From 2-02-FULL-43-11-A sp964477065 (lineage in GTDB: Bacteria > Patescibacteriota > Microgenomatia > UBA1406 > HO2-37-13b), in contig CAYZCU010000005.1 in NCBI GenBank assembly GCA_964477065.1, forward strand, positions 1 to 41,092: a stretch of DNA of 41,092 nt, given 5' to 3'. Below the pieces are notes generated by a model. The model was not told the origin of the DNA, made no database searches, and was given only the letters and a program-made list of their open reading frames with translations. The position numbers and the translations under genes were made by a program. Shown one piece after another: positions 1 through 9,629 of this stretch (within the stretch, counting starts at the first letter, position 1; each line of letters begins with the position of its first letter).

Positions 1-2
1 AT

Positions 3-1085
3 GAGTCTCGCTCGAAGCGTATTGTCTCCTTCTCACTGTTTTATGAAAACTACTATGATCGGATTGTGCGCGAAACTGAGATAGCGATAGAAAATGCTGA
101 TGTGTATGATCGAACGATCCGCGTTGATCCTCATCACAATATACTGCACTACAAGTACTTTGTGAAAGCTCATTCTGACACGCTGTCTCTCAAGATTCAT
201 ATTCCTTCATATCAACCATCTCCTCATCACTATCCCATTGATAGAGTCATTTTGCTTTTCCCCAAGACCCTTCCACAACATATATTAGACACGTTCATGA
301 AACGCATTGTTTGTAAAATTGAAACTCGCATGCGCGCAGGTATTTATGTGAATGTATTACGTCGTATGGATTCATATACACGCATTCTTGCAAATTCTCA
401 TTTTACCCAAAAGTGGATTCAAAAATATTGGCGACGAAAATCAACAGTTATCTACCCTCCAGTGACCACACTTCCTTTCGCCAAAAAATCTGTGAAAAAA
501 AATATGATTTGCTCAATCGGTAGATTTTTTGTCCTCGGGCATGGAAAAAAACAAGAAATTATGATTGATGCTTTCAAAAAATTGTATGATCGCGGGACGG
601 TAGACTGGGAGCTTCATCTCATTGGAAGTGTTGATGCACAAGAAAAAGAAAGCATGGCATTTATTGAGCGGCTCAATGAGCAAGCACATGGCTATCCCAT
701 TTACCTACATCTCAATGCATCATATGAACAGATGAAAAAGATTGTATCGGAGTCACGCATTTATTGGCATGCCACGGGATATGGAGAGGATGAACAGTCT
801 GATCCCGTTAAGTTTGAACACTTTGGTATATCTCCTGTTGAAGCAATAAGTGCAGGCTGTATCCCTCTCTTGTACAAGGGGGGAGGACTACCTGAAATCA
901 TACACGGATTGAGCTTGAGTAATGCACACCTATATACTACAATTGACGAACTTGTAGAGAAGACACGAAAGCTCATCAAAGATAGTGCGCACTATGATGC
1001 TCGTGCAGTAGCACTGAGAGTTGAAAAATTATTTTCAATGCGTGCATTTGAAAAAGCTCTTGTCTCCCTACTCAAAAAATCATGA
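3..1085 (+). CDS. GT4-family glycosyltransferase, 5' end cut by window edge
   Basis: This is a retaining GT-B glycosyltransferase (GT4 type), expected to add a sugar to a lipid-linked or nucleotide-derived acceptor at the cytoplasmic membrane face. The frame is open to base 3 without a stop, so the GTG at 66 is probably not the start and the N-terminal domain is incomplete. Visible marks are an ANSHFTQ segment followed by IYPPV at the domain junction, and the C-terminal EHFGISPVEAISAGC stretch, which carries the paired glutamates of GT4 enzymes, followed by a GGGLPEI nucleotide-binding loop. The layout resembles ALG11-like mannosyltransferases, but the substrate cannot be read from the sequence. 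The stop overlaps the next start as ATGA, so translation is probably coupled to the GT2/GT-C fusion downstream. Confidence 0.88.
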   Translation, partial: ESRSKRIVSFSLFYENYYDRIVRETEIAIENADVYDRTIRVDPHHNILHYKYFVKAHSDTLSLKIHIPSYQPSPHHYPIDRVILLFPKTLPQHILDTFMKRIVCKIETRMRAGIYVNVLRRMDSYTRILANSHFTQKWIQKYWRRKSTVIYPPVTTLPFAKKSVKKNMICSIGRFFVLGHGKKQEIMIDAFKKLYDRGTVDWELHLIGSVDAQEKESMAFIERLNEQAHGYPIYLHLNASYEQMKKIVSESRIYWHATGYGEDEQSDPVKFEHFGISPVEAISAGCIPLLYKGGGLPEIIHGLSLSNAHLYTTIDELVEKTRKLIKDSAHYDARAVALRVEKLFSMRAFEKALVSLLKKS

Positions 1086-3226
1086 GCACGGACCTCATCA
1101 CAATCGCAATCCCTCTTTTTAACGAAACTGGACCCGCCGAAAAAACAATTGCTGAAGCATTTGATCTTCCTTTTAACAAAGAAATTATTGTCATCAATGA
1201 CGGGTCAACACTTCCAGAAACGCTTGATATTCTCAAACGTGTAAAGAAAAAATTTCCTTCAATCGTCTTTGTTGATAATCCTCAAAACATTGGTAAAGCC
1301 CTCAGTATTCAAAAGGCAATACATATGGCAAAGGGGAACATTTTTGTCATACTTGATGCAGATTATGAGCTCGATCCACAAGACATCATTCCACTGTATC
1401 GAACGCTCATATCTAGCGGAGCATCTCTCGTCAACGGCTATCGTATTGTGACGGATCGAGAAAAAAATATTCAGTACACAAGTCTTTTCAGTAAGTTTTC
1501 GCGCATGTTTATGTTGTTTTGGACGCGTGTCCTGTATGGGACATCTGTTGGAGACGTTCTCTCTGGATACAAGATGTTTTATACAAAAATATTTGCTCAG
1601 CACACCTTCTCAAGCAAACGTTTTGGTCTTGAGACAGAATTTATTGTTGAAACTATCAATACTCAACGAAAAATTGTTGAAATAGATGTTCATTACTATC
1701 CTCGATCATATAAAGAAGGTAAAAAAATAAATCCGATAGACAGCATCGAAATCATGCTTATACTTTTGCGTAAATCCCACTGGTACTATGGACTGAGAAG
1801 ACTTGCTATTCCTACGACACTTTTTTTTATGAGTTTTGTCATATTTATTTCACAGCTACGCTATTTTCCAACGACTGATGCCCTGCCAAATACACTTGTC
1901 GGTATTCATGTTCTTCAAGATCAACGAATTGATTTAGAAGGGAGTTATGAGTATCTTGCCAAAAATGATCTCACGGGAATTAGCGTCGTGAATCAGGAGG
2001 GGATACACTACCCAAAAACGTCACCACTCTTTGGCATGTTTTCAGCACCGATTATCTGGCTAGCAGGAGTACTTCTTCGGATACCATCCATTCCAACAGG
2101 ACTTCACACACTACCAATTGACTATGTCTATACACTGGGAAAAATTGTTGGAGCGTTTTACTCAGCTGTCTCAGTCGCAGGACTTTACATGCTATTTCGA
2201 AAATTACTGACGCCACGAAGTGTGAGTTTATTTGCCACCGTTCTCTATGCCTTTGCGACGCAGGTTTTTAATACTTCTGCACAGGCAAATTGGCAACACG
2301 GCATATCACTTGCATTGATTATGCTATTTTTGTATGGGATGGCATCAATACACACCTCGACTCGCAAGCGCATCGCAACTGGACTCGTGGGAGGTATCTT
2401 GGCAGTGATGAGAATCAGCAATGCATTTTATTGCATAGCGCCCATCATATATCTCTGGTTTCAAAATGAACCCGCCCGCCAGCGTATCAAAAACATCACC
2501 AGCTATTGTCTGTCAGTACTCGTTTCAATAGCACTTTTTACCCTTCTGTTACGAGCACAAGGAGTCCCATTTGGGTATGGTAATGAACTGGCATTCTCAC
2601 TTTCTATATGGACACCTCTCGTATTTTTGCAAAATCTGTGGGCGCTTATAGCCAGTTATAATCTTGGACTCTTCACAGGCTATCCCATACTTCTTTTTTC
2701 ACTCGTCGGATTGTATTATGTTTCTATTCGACGACCACTGTACATCATGTCCCTTCTCCCGACATGTCTGCTTTTTTTCATCTTCACTGCATCGTGGTGG
2801 ATGTGGACTGGTGGATATAGTGTCAATGCACGGCTTGTCATAGAGGCACTTCCTATACTGATACTGTTGTGTGCCTATGCATTACAGTTTGTACCGAAGA
2901 CAACATTTTGGAAAATTGGTATTATCTCAACGCTTCTTTTGAGCCTCATGACAAATATCGTCACTATATACATGGCTGATTCTTCATGGCATGACCTCTA
3001 TGCAAAGCCAGGCCATCGCTATCAAAACGAGCTTGCGTGGCAGGCACATCCTACATATTATCAATATCATATGTCGCGCATGATGTTTTACATTACCTGG
3101 ATTTCACAATCATCAGAGGGGATAGTTCAGCACAATTACGTCTTCCGACCATCTTTTGTATATAAAGGGATTGTGACACTTTTTAAGGGAGAACGATTAA
3201 TCTTTCCTATTCCTCGGCAAACATGA
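1082..3226 (+). CDS. GT2 glycosyltransferase fused to a multi-pass GT-C-like membrane domain
   Basis: A 714-aa fusion. Residues 1 to about 235 are a GT2 domain of dolichyl-phosphate-mannose synthase type, with NDGS at 39-42 and the metal-binding DAD at 92-94, followed by a conserved YKEGKK segment. From about residue 240 there are roughly ten hydrophobic segments plus extracytoplasmic loops (TTDALPNTL, YPKTS, SWWMWTGG), a layout typical of polyprenyl-phosphate-sugar dependent GT-C enzymes. One chain may therefore both make a lipid-phosphate sugar and transfer it outside the membrane; this is inference. The membrane half is clearly paralogous to the next gene, which lacks the GT2 domain. Start and stop both form ATGA overlaps with the neighbours. 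Confidence 0.88.
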   Translation: MSTDLITIAIPLFNETGPAEKTIAEAFDLPFNKEIIVINDGSTLPETLDILKRVKKKFPSIVFVDNPQNIGKALSIQKAIHMAKGNIFVILDADYELDPQDIIPLYRTLISSGASLVNGYRIVTDREKNIQYTSLFSKFSRMFMLFWTRVLYGTSVGDVLSGYKMFYTKIFAQHTFSSKRFGLETEFIVETINTQRKIVEIDVHYYPRSYKEGKKINPIDSIEIMLILLRKSHWYYGLRRLAIPTTLFFMSFVIFISQLRYFPTTDALPNTLVGIHVLQDQRIDLEGSYEYLAKNDLTGISVVNQEGIHYPKTSPLFGMFSAPIIWLAGVLLRIPSIPTGLHTLPIDYVYTLGKIVGAFYSAVSVAGLYMLFRKLLTPRSVSLFATVLYAFATQVFNTSAQANWQHGISLALIMLFLYGMASIHTSTRKRIATGLVGGILAVMRISNAFYCIAPIIYLWFQNEPARQRIKNITSYCLSVLVSIALFTLLLRAQGVPFGYGNELAFSLSIWTPLVFLQNLWALIASYNLGLFTGYPILLFSLVGLYYVSIRRPLYIMSLLPTCLLFFIFTASWWMWTGGYSVNARLVIEALPILILLCAYALQFVPKTTFWKIGIISTLLLSLMTNIVTIYMADSSWHDLYAKPGHRYQNELAWQAHPTYYQYHMSRMMFYITWISQSSEGIVQHNYVFRPSFVYKGIVTLFKGERLIFPIPRQT

Positions 3227-4848
3227 CGACGAAGCCTTCAGTCCTACATTCGCTCGAACAGCTTAATGCACAGCTCTATGCCTCTGGCCGAAAGCTACGA
3301 ACGCATATCATTCGTGAAAGCCCAACCTGGGGACGTCAAACATACCAGTACCTCGAAAACCTTTCTGCACGGCCACGTATCAAGGATCTCTTTCTCATCA
3401 TCACTTTGTTTATTATTTCATTTTCTGCATATAATCGATCTGCAGTGTACTTTGCGACAACTGATGCACTTCCAAACACATTGACAACGCTCAATATCAT
3501 CCGCCACCATCGGTTAGATATTACCAACATTCAACATGAACTTGATAAACGAGATCTCAAAGGTATTTATGTTAAAAATGAGCAAGGGAAGGTGTATCCA
3601 AAAACATCAGTTCTTCTTGGTATTATGGGTGTGCCGTTTTACTCGTTCATGCATTGGTGGTGGGATATTCCGTCGTATTCAGATACAACAATGATTGACT
3701 CCTTTTATAGCCAATTTTTAGGAAAAATCTATGCATCACTGCTCACATCTCTCTCTGTCATTTTTGTGTATGGTGTTTTGCGCAGAATCAAACTATCACG
3801 CCAGACGTCATGGATTATGGCTTGTCTTTATGCTCTATGCACAAATGTTTTCAACATCGCATCACAGTCAAACATTCAACATGGCATATCTCTCTTTTTG
3901 GTCACAGGTGCACTCCTATTGTTTTTTACGCAATCAACGCATCGGATAACACGCATCGTATCAGTGCTTTTTGCAGGCTTCCTTATCGGTATATCAACAC
4001 ATATACGCATAAGTAATGGCTTTTATTCAGTTTTTTTCTGTCTTCTCATTATCGGTCAGTGGATCAAAGATACAAAAACTCGCCACCTCTCATATGGAAA
4101 ATTCATATCATATCTGACAGGTTTTGCCTTGGGATACGTTCCATACATGCTTTTGATGAAACCGCTCAATATCCCAATGGGGTATCAAGAAGAAATCTTA
4201 TTCTCATTTAAGATCTGGTCATTCTCACAATTTCTACAAAACATCTATGCACTTTTGTTTAGTTACAACTATGGTTTGTTTGTTTTTAGTCCCATATTTA
4301 TCATAATCCTCATCGCACTTGTGACGAGACGAAAGGTGGCAGTGTCTCATAAACTGCTCATGTATCTATCCTATCTCACCATTCTCATTTTCATCGCATT
4401 TGCAGGATCATGGTGGATGTGGAGTGGGGGATTATCACTGGGAGCACGACTCATTATTGAAGCAATTCCATTGGGGATACTTCTTATGGGGATCTACTTT
4501 GAGGATCTGTCTCGACTGCCGTTGTTTAAATTTCAACTTCTTACTCTCGTTCTTATATCAATCTACTTTAACATCCTAACAACGTATACTTTTGATAAAT
4601 CGTGGCATGATCAATACACTATCCCTGGACATGCAAATCAGATCCGCAATGCATGGTTTGATAAACCAGCCCTCCTTGTCTATTTGATGCAACATCAATT
4701 TTACATTGAATCACATATTCAACGAAAACAGGTCAATGGCAAAACTGCACTTTTTATTCATCGGAAACGATATTGGGGAAACGGATATGATAGAATACTC
4801 AAACTCATGAAAGATGAGGAATATCAAGTTTTACCCATTCCACAATAA
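3223..4848 (+). CDS. Multi-pass GT-C-like membrane protein, paralogue of the preceding fusion
   Basis: A 541-aa integral membrane protein with about ten hydrophobic segments. It matches the membrane half of the preceding gene at many points: TTDALPNTL against TTDALPNTL, VYPKTSVLLGI against HYPKTSPLFGM, SWWMWSGG against SWWMWTGG, ARLIIEA against ARLVIEA, and SWHDQYTIPGH against SWHDLYAKPGH. The conserved Asp after TT and the SWWMW loop are candidates for the catalytic face of a lipid-phosphate-sugar transferase. The N-terminal 55 residues are charged and probably cytoplasmic. It begins inside the ATGA stop of the fusion gene and is followed 2 nt later by a methyltransferase, so it is mid-operon. 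The exact reaction is unknown. Confidence 0.85.
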   Translation: MTTKPSVLHSLEQLNAQLYASGRKLRTHIIRESPTWGRQTYQYLENLSARPRIKDLFLIITLFIISFSAYNRSAVYFATTDALPNTLTTLNIIRHHRLDITNIQHELDKRDLKGIYVKNEQGKVYPKTSVLLGIMGVPFYSFMHWWWDIPSYSDTTMIDSFYSQFLGKIYASLLTSLSVIFVYGVLRRIKLSRQTSWIMACLYALCTNVFNIASQSNIQHGISLFLVTGALLLFFTQSTHRITRIVSVLFAGFLIGISTHIRISNGFYSVFFCLLIIGQWIKDTKTRHLSYGKFISYLTGFALGYVPYMLLMKPLNIPMGYQEEILFSFKIWSFSQFLQNIYALLFSYNYGLFVFSPIFIIILIALVTRRKVAVSHKLLMYLSYLTILIFIAFAGSWWMWSGGLSLGARLIIEAIPLGILLMGIYFEDLSRLPLFKFQLLTLVLISIYFNILTTYTFDKSWHDQYTIPGHANQIRNAWFDKPALLVYLMQHQFYIESHIQRKQVNGKTALFIHRKRYWGNGYDRILKLMKDEEYQVLPIPQ

Positions 4849-4850
4849 CC

Positions 4851-5780
4851 ATGCCAAAAAAGAAAAAAGACACAACATATGACTACTATGATAAAAATAC
4901 CTTTTGGAACGATCACTTCGTGGTTAATGAATATATAAATGAATTAATTTCTGGTGATAAGCGAAAGGATTGGATGCGGTTTATCACGGAAACGTATTTC
5001 AAAGATTCTATTGGCAAGATTAAAGCTATAAGTGTTGGTGCTGGAAATGGGTGGCAAGATCGAGATCTTAATAAGCTTTTAAAATTTCAAAAGCTGGATG
5101 GGTTTGATGTATCTGAATCACTCATCGCAGATGCTCGCAAAAAAGCACCATCGAAAGCATTTTCATACGGCATCAAAGATCTTAATGCTGAAAAGCTCCC
5201 ACATGCCGACTACTATGATTTAGCTCTCAATGTCGCTGCGCTTCACCATATTGAAAACATGGATCATATTGTTTCAGAAGTGTACAAGGTTCTTAAACCT
5301 GGTGGACTCTTTGTTCATTTTGAATACATCGGCCCGAAGCGCAATCAATACTCTGATGCTGATCTGTACTATATGAATTATATGCAATCTCTTTTTCCTG
5401 AGCAGTTTGTGGGACGAGAGGTCATTGGAAGGCCAAGCATTGAAGTCATGATGCGTGAAGATCCATCAGAGGCTGTCGGATCAGAACTTATCATTCCATC
5501 ACTTTCTAAATTTTTCGATATCGAGTACATTCGGTACTATAATGGGGGACTTCTCTATCAAGTCCTGTACAACCACATTCAAAATTTTGATCCCAAAAAT
5601 ATCGAGCACAACAGCATGCTTCGCATTGCGTTGGAGCTTGAAAAAGAGATGACATGGTCTGGTAAAGTCAAGCCACTGTTTGCATTTATTGTTGCACGTA
5701 AACCTCTCAATGGGACCAAAAAGGGAACACTCAAGCATGCAATCAAGTCGAGATTGATTCGCTTGATCGAGAAGATCTGA
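4851..5780 (+). CDS. Class I SAM-dependent methyltransferase
   Basis: A 309-aa protein with the Rossmann-like methyltransferase core. Motif I is SVGAGNGWQD near residue 65, the acidic end of strand 2 is GFDVSES, motif IV is the DLALNVAALHHI region, and VLKPGGLFVHFEYIG is the post-motif segment. The roughly 130-residue C-terminal extension could bind a glycan or lipid acceptor. As the last gene of a four-gene glycosyltransferase operon, 2 nt after the previous stop, it probably methylates a sugar of the same glycan, as terminal methylation does in some O-antigens; that role is inferred from context only. Confidence 0.87.
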   Translation: MPKKKKDTTYDYYDKNTFWNDHFVVNEYINELISGDKRKDWMRFITETYFKDSIGKIKAISVGAGNGWQDRDLNKLLKFQKLDGFDVSESLIADARKKAPSKAFSYGIKDLNAEKLPHADYYDLALNVAALHHIENMDHIVSEVYKVLKPGGLFVHFEYIGPKRNQYSDADLYYMNYMQSLFPEQFVGREVIGRPSIEVMMREDPSEAVGSELIIPSLSKFFDIEYIRYYNGGLLYQVLYNHIQNFDPKNIEHNSMLRIALELEKEMTWSGKVKPLFAFIVARKPLNGTKKGTLKHAIKSRLIRLIEKI

Positions 5781-5783
5781 GGT

Positions 5784-6587
5784 CTACGAAAACACGTTAA
5801 ATTGGATGATACGGATGAGTGCTTCTAATCCATCTTTCCACCAAAAAAGCTTCTTCCCTTCTTTGTATGTTCTTCCTCGATAGGATATGCCAACCTCAAA
5901 AATATGTGCTTCTTTATTTTTCGCGACCTTCGCCGTAATCTCTGGTTCAAATCCAAAGCTCGTACTCACCAGCGTTGGAGCAATGGCACGAATGATATCT
6001 CCGCGAAACACTTTGTATCCTGTCTCCATATCTGTCAAATTCAAATCAGTAAACATATTCGATATGAGCGTCAAGACACTATTACCGACATAATGCCAAA
6101 AATACAATACGCGATGTGGTCGATCTGACATAAACCGTGATCCAAAGACGACATCTGCCCCATGGGTCATAAATGGTTCAAGCAGGCGAGGATAATCACT
6201 TGGATCATATTCTAGGTCTGCATCTTGAACCATGACGATGTCACCCGTTGATGCCATGAAACCAGTTTTGACCGCTGATCCTTTGCCACCATTCACTTTT
6301 TTGTCATAAAGATACACCATGTGTTTACCCTGTGAGCAGGAATACACGTCAAGGCTTTTTTTTGATTTTTTCACAAGTTTTTTTCCTGCACCGGCAATCT
6401 TTTTCATACACGTAAGTGCATTTTTTACTGTTGCATCAGTCGAACCATCATTGACAACAATAATCTCTTTTGCAAGTCCTGCAGTATCAGATGCAAGCAC
6501 CTTCTCAATAGTCTGGGCTATAAATTTCTCCTCATTGTATGCAGGGATAACAAGAGTGATTGATTTAAATGGGCTTTTTACTTTCAT
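5784..6587 (-). CDS. GT2 glycosyltransferase, dolichyl-phosphate-mannose synthase type
   Basis: A soluble 267-aa GT2 enzyme that should transfer a sugar from a nucleotide donor to a polyprenyl phosphate. It shows VIPAYNEE at the N-terminus, the VVNDGSTD nucleotide-binding loop, the VQDADLEYDP metal site and the YKEGKKLFWWKDG tail typical of DPM1-like proteins. I start it at 6587, where MKVKSPFKS leads straight into the first strand; a GAGG lies 8 nt upstream. A longer reading from 6644 would overlap the start of the divergent gene at 6650. A TACAAT box lies at 6602-6607 on this strand. An insertion rich in Lys and Ser between the donor loop and the VYLYDKK strand is longer than usual. Confidence 0.87.
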   Translation of the reverse strand: MKVKSPFKSITLVIPAYNEEKFIAQTIEKVLASDTAGLAKEIIVVNDGSTDATVKNALTCMKKIAGAGKKLVKKSKKSLDVYSCSQGKHMVYLYDKKVNGGKGSAVKTGFMASTGDIVMVQDADLEYDPSDYPRLLEPFMTHGADVVFGSRFMSDRPHRVLYFWHYVGNSVLTLISNMFTDLNLTDMETGYKVFRGDIIRAIAPTLVSTSFGFEPEITAKVAKNKEAHIFEVGISYRGRTYKEGKKLFWWKDGLEALIRIIQFNVFS

Positions 6588-6649
6588 ATGTGTGTCCTCA
6601 TATTGTACATCCTCGCTTGTAAAATATGCCGAGTATGTTACCATATCAT

Positions 6650-7579
6650 ATGACTCAGATAAGCATCATCCTCCCTGTCTTCAATGAAGAAGAAAACATC
6701 GCACAAGTCTATACCCGAGTGACCGTTGTCCTTACACAACTTAAAAAATCATATGAAATTATCTTTATCAATGATGGCTCTCGAGATAGCACGTACGAAA
6801 AAATTACGAAAATTCAAAAAAAAGATCCTCGCGTCAAGTTGATTAATTTCACTCGTAATTATGGCCATCAATCTGCAGTCACAGCAGGACTCGATCATGC
6901 AACAGGAGAGTATATCGCCATTCTCGATGCAGATTTGCAAGACCCTCCTGAAGTGCTTCCCAAATTTTTTAAAGAATTAGATAATGGCTACGATGTTGTC
7001 TATGCTATACGCCAAAATAGAAAAGAGGGCTTTTTCAAAAAACTTGCATACACATCCTTTTATCGATTACTCAAGTTAGTATCAAGTATCGACATCCCTC
7101 TTGATAGCGGTGATTTTTGTGTCATGAAGCTACGTGTTGCACGAACAATGCAGTCACTCCCAGAGCGCAATCGCTTCGTCAGAGGGATCCGTAGTTGGGT
7201 GGGATATAAACAGATCGGACTTGCCTATGATCGTAGTGAGCGACAAAACGGGGACAGCAAATACACACTAAGCAAACTCATGCAACTTGCGATCGATGGT
7301 ATATTATCTTTTTCCTACATTCCACTCCGGCTGATGACGTTTGGTGGACTTGTGGCATTTGCCATCTCAATTATTGGCGTATTTGTGGCAATCTACGTCC
7401 GGCTGTTTACGCATATTTTTGTCCCTGGATTTGCAACAACGATTATATTGCTTCTTTTTTCAGGGGGGATCATTATTCTTGGCTTGGGAATAATCGGTGA
7501 ATACATCGCACGTATATATGACGAAGTCAAACAGCGTCCACCCTACATTATCGAATCACTTCATGGCTTCAAAAAATAA
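6650..7579 (+). CDS. GT2 glycosyltransferase with two C-terminal membrane helices (GtrB/ArnC-like)
   Basis: A 309-aa protein with the GtrB/ArnC architecture: GT2 domain (ILPVFNEEEN, INDGSRDST, ILDADLQDPPE, RNRFVRGI) and two C-terminal transmembrane helices around residues 225-295, followed by YIARIYDEVKQRPPYII. Family members load glucose or another sugar onto bactoprenyl phosphate. I chose the ATG at 6650, which gives MTQISIILPVFNEE; the ATGs at 6626 and 6635 add an unlikely tail. The gene diverges from the neighbouring GT2 and overlaps the FAD oxidoreductase by 17 nt, so those two are probably co-translated. Confidence 0.9.
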   Translation: MTQISIILPVFNEEENIAQVYTRVTVVLTQLKKSYEIIFINDGSRDSTYEKITKIQKKDPRVKLINFTRNYGHQSAVTAGLDHATGEYIAILDADLQDPPEVLPKFFKELDNGYDVVYAIRQNRKEGFFKKLAYTSFYRLLKLVSSIDIPLDSGDFCVMKLRVARTMQSLPERNRFVRGIRSWVGYKQIGLAYDRSERQNGDSKYTLSKLMQLAIDGILSFSYIPLRLMTFGGLVAFAISIIGVFVAIYVRLFTHIFVPGFATTIILLLFSGGIIILGLGIIGEYIARIYDEVKQRPPYIIESLHGFKK

Positions 7580-8867
7580 CTCTCACAAGAAAATAGCAAT
7601 TGTTGGTGCCGGTATCACTGGACTTGCCTGTGCATACTATTTAGCAGATGCAGGGCATGCGGTTACGATATTTGAACGTGAAAAAGGGACGGGGGGACTC
7701 GCCGGTTCAGCATCAGTCCAGGGCGTCCCAATTGAAAAATTTTATCATCACTTTTTTGCATCTGACACAGATTTGCTTGCCCTCGCAGAGGAGCTTGGGG
7801 TAACTGACTCAATTCACTTTTATACCAGTTCTGTTGGGATGTATATTGGCGGAAAGCTCTATCCATTTACGACGCCCATTGATTTATTGAAATTTACCCC
7901 GCTTCCATTTTTTGACCGAATCATCATGGGTATGTTGACCCTCTACTTTATCAAGCGAAAAGGATGGGATGGGCTTGAGAAATGGACAGTCAAGGAATTG
8001 TTCGAAAAACTGTATGCATCTCGACTGTATGATATTGTGTGGCGACCACTGTTGCGAATGAAATTTGGGAATCATGCAGATGATGTCCCTGCTACGTTTT
8101 TATGGGGACGGATCAATCCACGAGGTCGATCACGTAAAGGAATGGGGGAGAAGCTGGGGTATTTTGATCATGGCTATCACACGTTTTTCAGTGCACTTGA
8201 AAAAGCCGTTGTTGCAAAAGGTGTCCAGCTCCGCTATGAAGGCATCGTGTCATTTGCATCAACAAAAAATGGAGCCCGTGTCATAACAGACAAAAAACGC
8301 TATCTTTTTGATGATCTTATTTTTACAGGAAGCACGGGGGTTTTCCAAAAACTTTTTAAAGGCATCACTGAAAAGCTTATGCGCGCGTTATCATCTATCA
8401 ACTACCAAGCAATCAATTGTATGATACTTGAAATGTCTCAACCCGTCAGTCCATTTTATTGGCTCAATGCAGTTGACGAAGATATTTCATTTATTGGATG
8501 CATCGAACACACAAAACTCGTATCGACAAAGATGTATAACGGAACACATATCATGTATGTATTTAACTACCTTTCTGCAGATGATTCTCTCTACACGATG
8601 GATCCAAAAGCTGTTTACAATCTGTACACGCGTGATTTGAAAAAGATTTTTCCGCATTTTTCCAGAAAAAATGTTATTCAGTGGCAACTGGCCCGCAATC
8701 CTTATGCAACACCAATCTACTCAGGCAAGTACTCACAACGTATGCCTCGACATAAAATGGCTCCTCATATCTACCTTGCAAACACCACCCAAGTCTATCC
8801 TGAAGACCGTAACGTCAACAATGGCATTGTTCTCGCACGCAAGGTCATCAAACTGATCTCAAAATAG
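7563..8867 (+). CDS. FAD/NAD(P)-dependent oxidoreductase, amine oxidase/UDP-galactopyranose mutase-like
   Basis: A 434-aa flavoprotein. The N-terminal dinucleotide-binding motif is VGAGITGLACAYYLADAGH followed by FEREKGTGGLAGS, and IPIEKFYHHFF-like residues follow. The C-terminal LANTTQVYPEDRNVNNGIV segment resembles the second FAD-contacting motif of protoporphyrinogen oxidase-like and UDP-galactopyranose mutase-like proteins. Such genes are frequent in bacterial surface-glycan clusters, where they may modify a sugar or lipid carrier. I started at the ATG at 7563, directly before the Rossmann motif, which overlaps the GtrB-like gene by 17 nt; an upstream start at 7497 is unlikely. The substrate is unknown. 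Confidence 0.85.
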   Translation: MASKNNSHKKIAIVGAGITGLACAYYLADAGHAVTIFEREKGTGGLAGSASVQGVPIEKFYHHFFASDTDLLALAEELGVTDSIHFYTSSVGMYIGGKLYPFTTPIDLLKFTPLPFFDRIIMGMLTLYFIKRKGWDGLEKWTVKELFEKLYASRLYDIVWRPLLRMKFGNHADDVPATFLWGRINPRGRSRKGMGEKLGYFDHGYHTFFSALEKAVVAKGVQLRYEGIVSFASTKNGARVITDKKRYLFDDLIFTGSTGVFQKLFKGITEKLMRALSSINYQAINCMILEMSQPVSPFYWLNAVDEDISFIGCIEHTKLVSTKMYNGTHIMYVFNYLSADDSLYTMDPKAVYNLYTRDLKKIFPHFSRKNVIQWQLARNPYATPIYSGKYSQRMPRHKMAPHIYLANTTQVYPEDRNVNNGIVLARKVIKLISK

Positions 8868-8876
8868 TGCTTATGC

Positions 8877-8882
8877 TATACT
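8877..8882 (+). promoter_or_regulatory. -10 box TATACT, leaderless-type
   Basis: TATACT ends 6 nt before the ATG at 8889. There is no Shine-Dalgarno, so transcription should start at or next to the start codon. Confidence 0.7.
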
Positions 8883-8888
8883 TAGCGT

Positions 8889-9605
8889 ATGACGACATCA
8901 ACCGCACACTCAACCCATCTGTCAGCTGAAAGCGCACGTGAGCATGAAAATGATTTTGTGAAAGCGCTTGCTCAAGCCGACGAAGCGTTTGCACAGTACA
9001 TAACCGAAAACAATCCGTATGGAGCAAGTGAAGCGCTATGTTCACGCGTTCTGACATTGCGACACTGTGCTCGTCAAACGCCATCTTCTTCACCACTCCA
9101 ATCAGAGGCATACCTCACTCAAGCTCTCCATACAGCTCAAGCAAGCATTGCAATCGCTCAAAAAGCATCTGTTTCATGCGCTATCCAGTATCATAATCTT
9201 GGTAAAGTTCAGGCTGACCTTGGACTTCTTGATGACGCAATTGCTTCATATGAAAAAGCAGTCACTGAACAAGAATCCCACCCTCACGAGACACAAAATC
9301 GTCCAGGAGTATTGGCTAATATGCACGAAATGCTTGCATCAGCACAGCTTGCAAGCGGGGATCTGTCAGCTCTTGCGCGAGCTGAAAAAGCGCTTGCTGA
9401 TCTTGAAGCATCAGATGAAGATGCCTACAACAAAGCAGTTTGGCTACTGCATGGACATTCACGCATCGCGCATGCATGTCAAGCTTCAGATAGAGCTTCA
9501 GCACAACGTCACTATGCAATCGCACGTGATATGCTCGCATCCCGCCAAGATCTCAAACTTTCAGCACACATACTCGACGATCTTGATGGACTAGCAACAG
9601 AATAG
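8889..9605 (+). CDS. TPR-like repeat protein
   Basis: A 238-aa soluble, helix-rich protein with no signal peptide. One clear tetratricopeptide repeat is visible near residues 98-130 (YHNLGKVQADLGLLDDAIASYEKA, cited here only by its key G, A and Y positions), and the Ala- and Leu-rich flanks look like further degenerate helical pairs. TPR proteins act as protein-protein adaptors. It heads a unit with a small membrane-anchored protein (24 nt downstream) and a GT-C-like transferase, so it may scaffold glycosylation, but that is only context. The start follows a TATACT box by 6 nt. Confidence 0.72.
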   Translation: MTTSTAHSTHLSAESAREHENDFVKALAQADEAFAQYITENNPYGASEALCSRVLTLRHCARQTPSSSPLQSEAYLTQALHTAQASIAIAQKASVSCAIQYHNLGKVQADLGLLDDAIASYEKAVTEQESHPHETQNRPGVLANMHEMLASAQLASGDLSALARAEKALADLEASDEDAYNKAVWLLHGHSRIAHACQASDRASAQRHYAIARDMLASRQDLKLSAHILDDLDGLATE

Positions 9606-9629
9606 CCTGATGTGAGAAATACAAACGAC

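Noticed and set aside
9067..9594. A 175-codon frame overlapping the TPR-like gene on the same strand
   Set aside because: Its composition is Leu/His/Gln rich and repeat-like in the wrong frame; the TPR frame has the promoter and a recognisable repeat.
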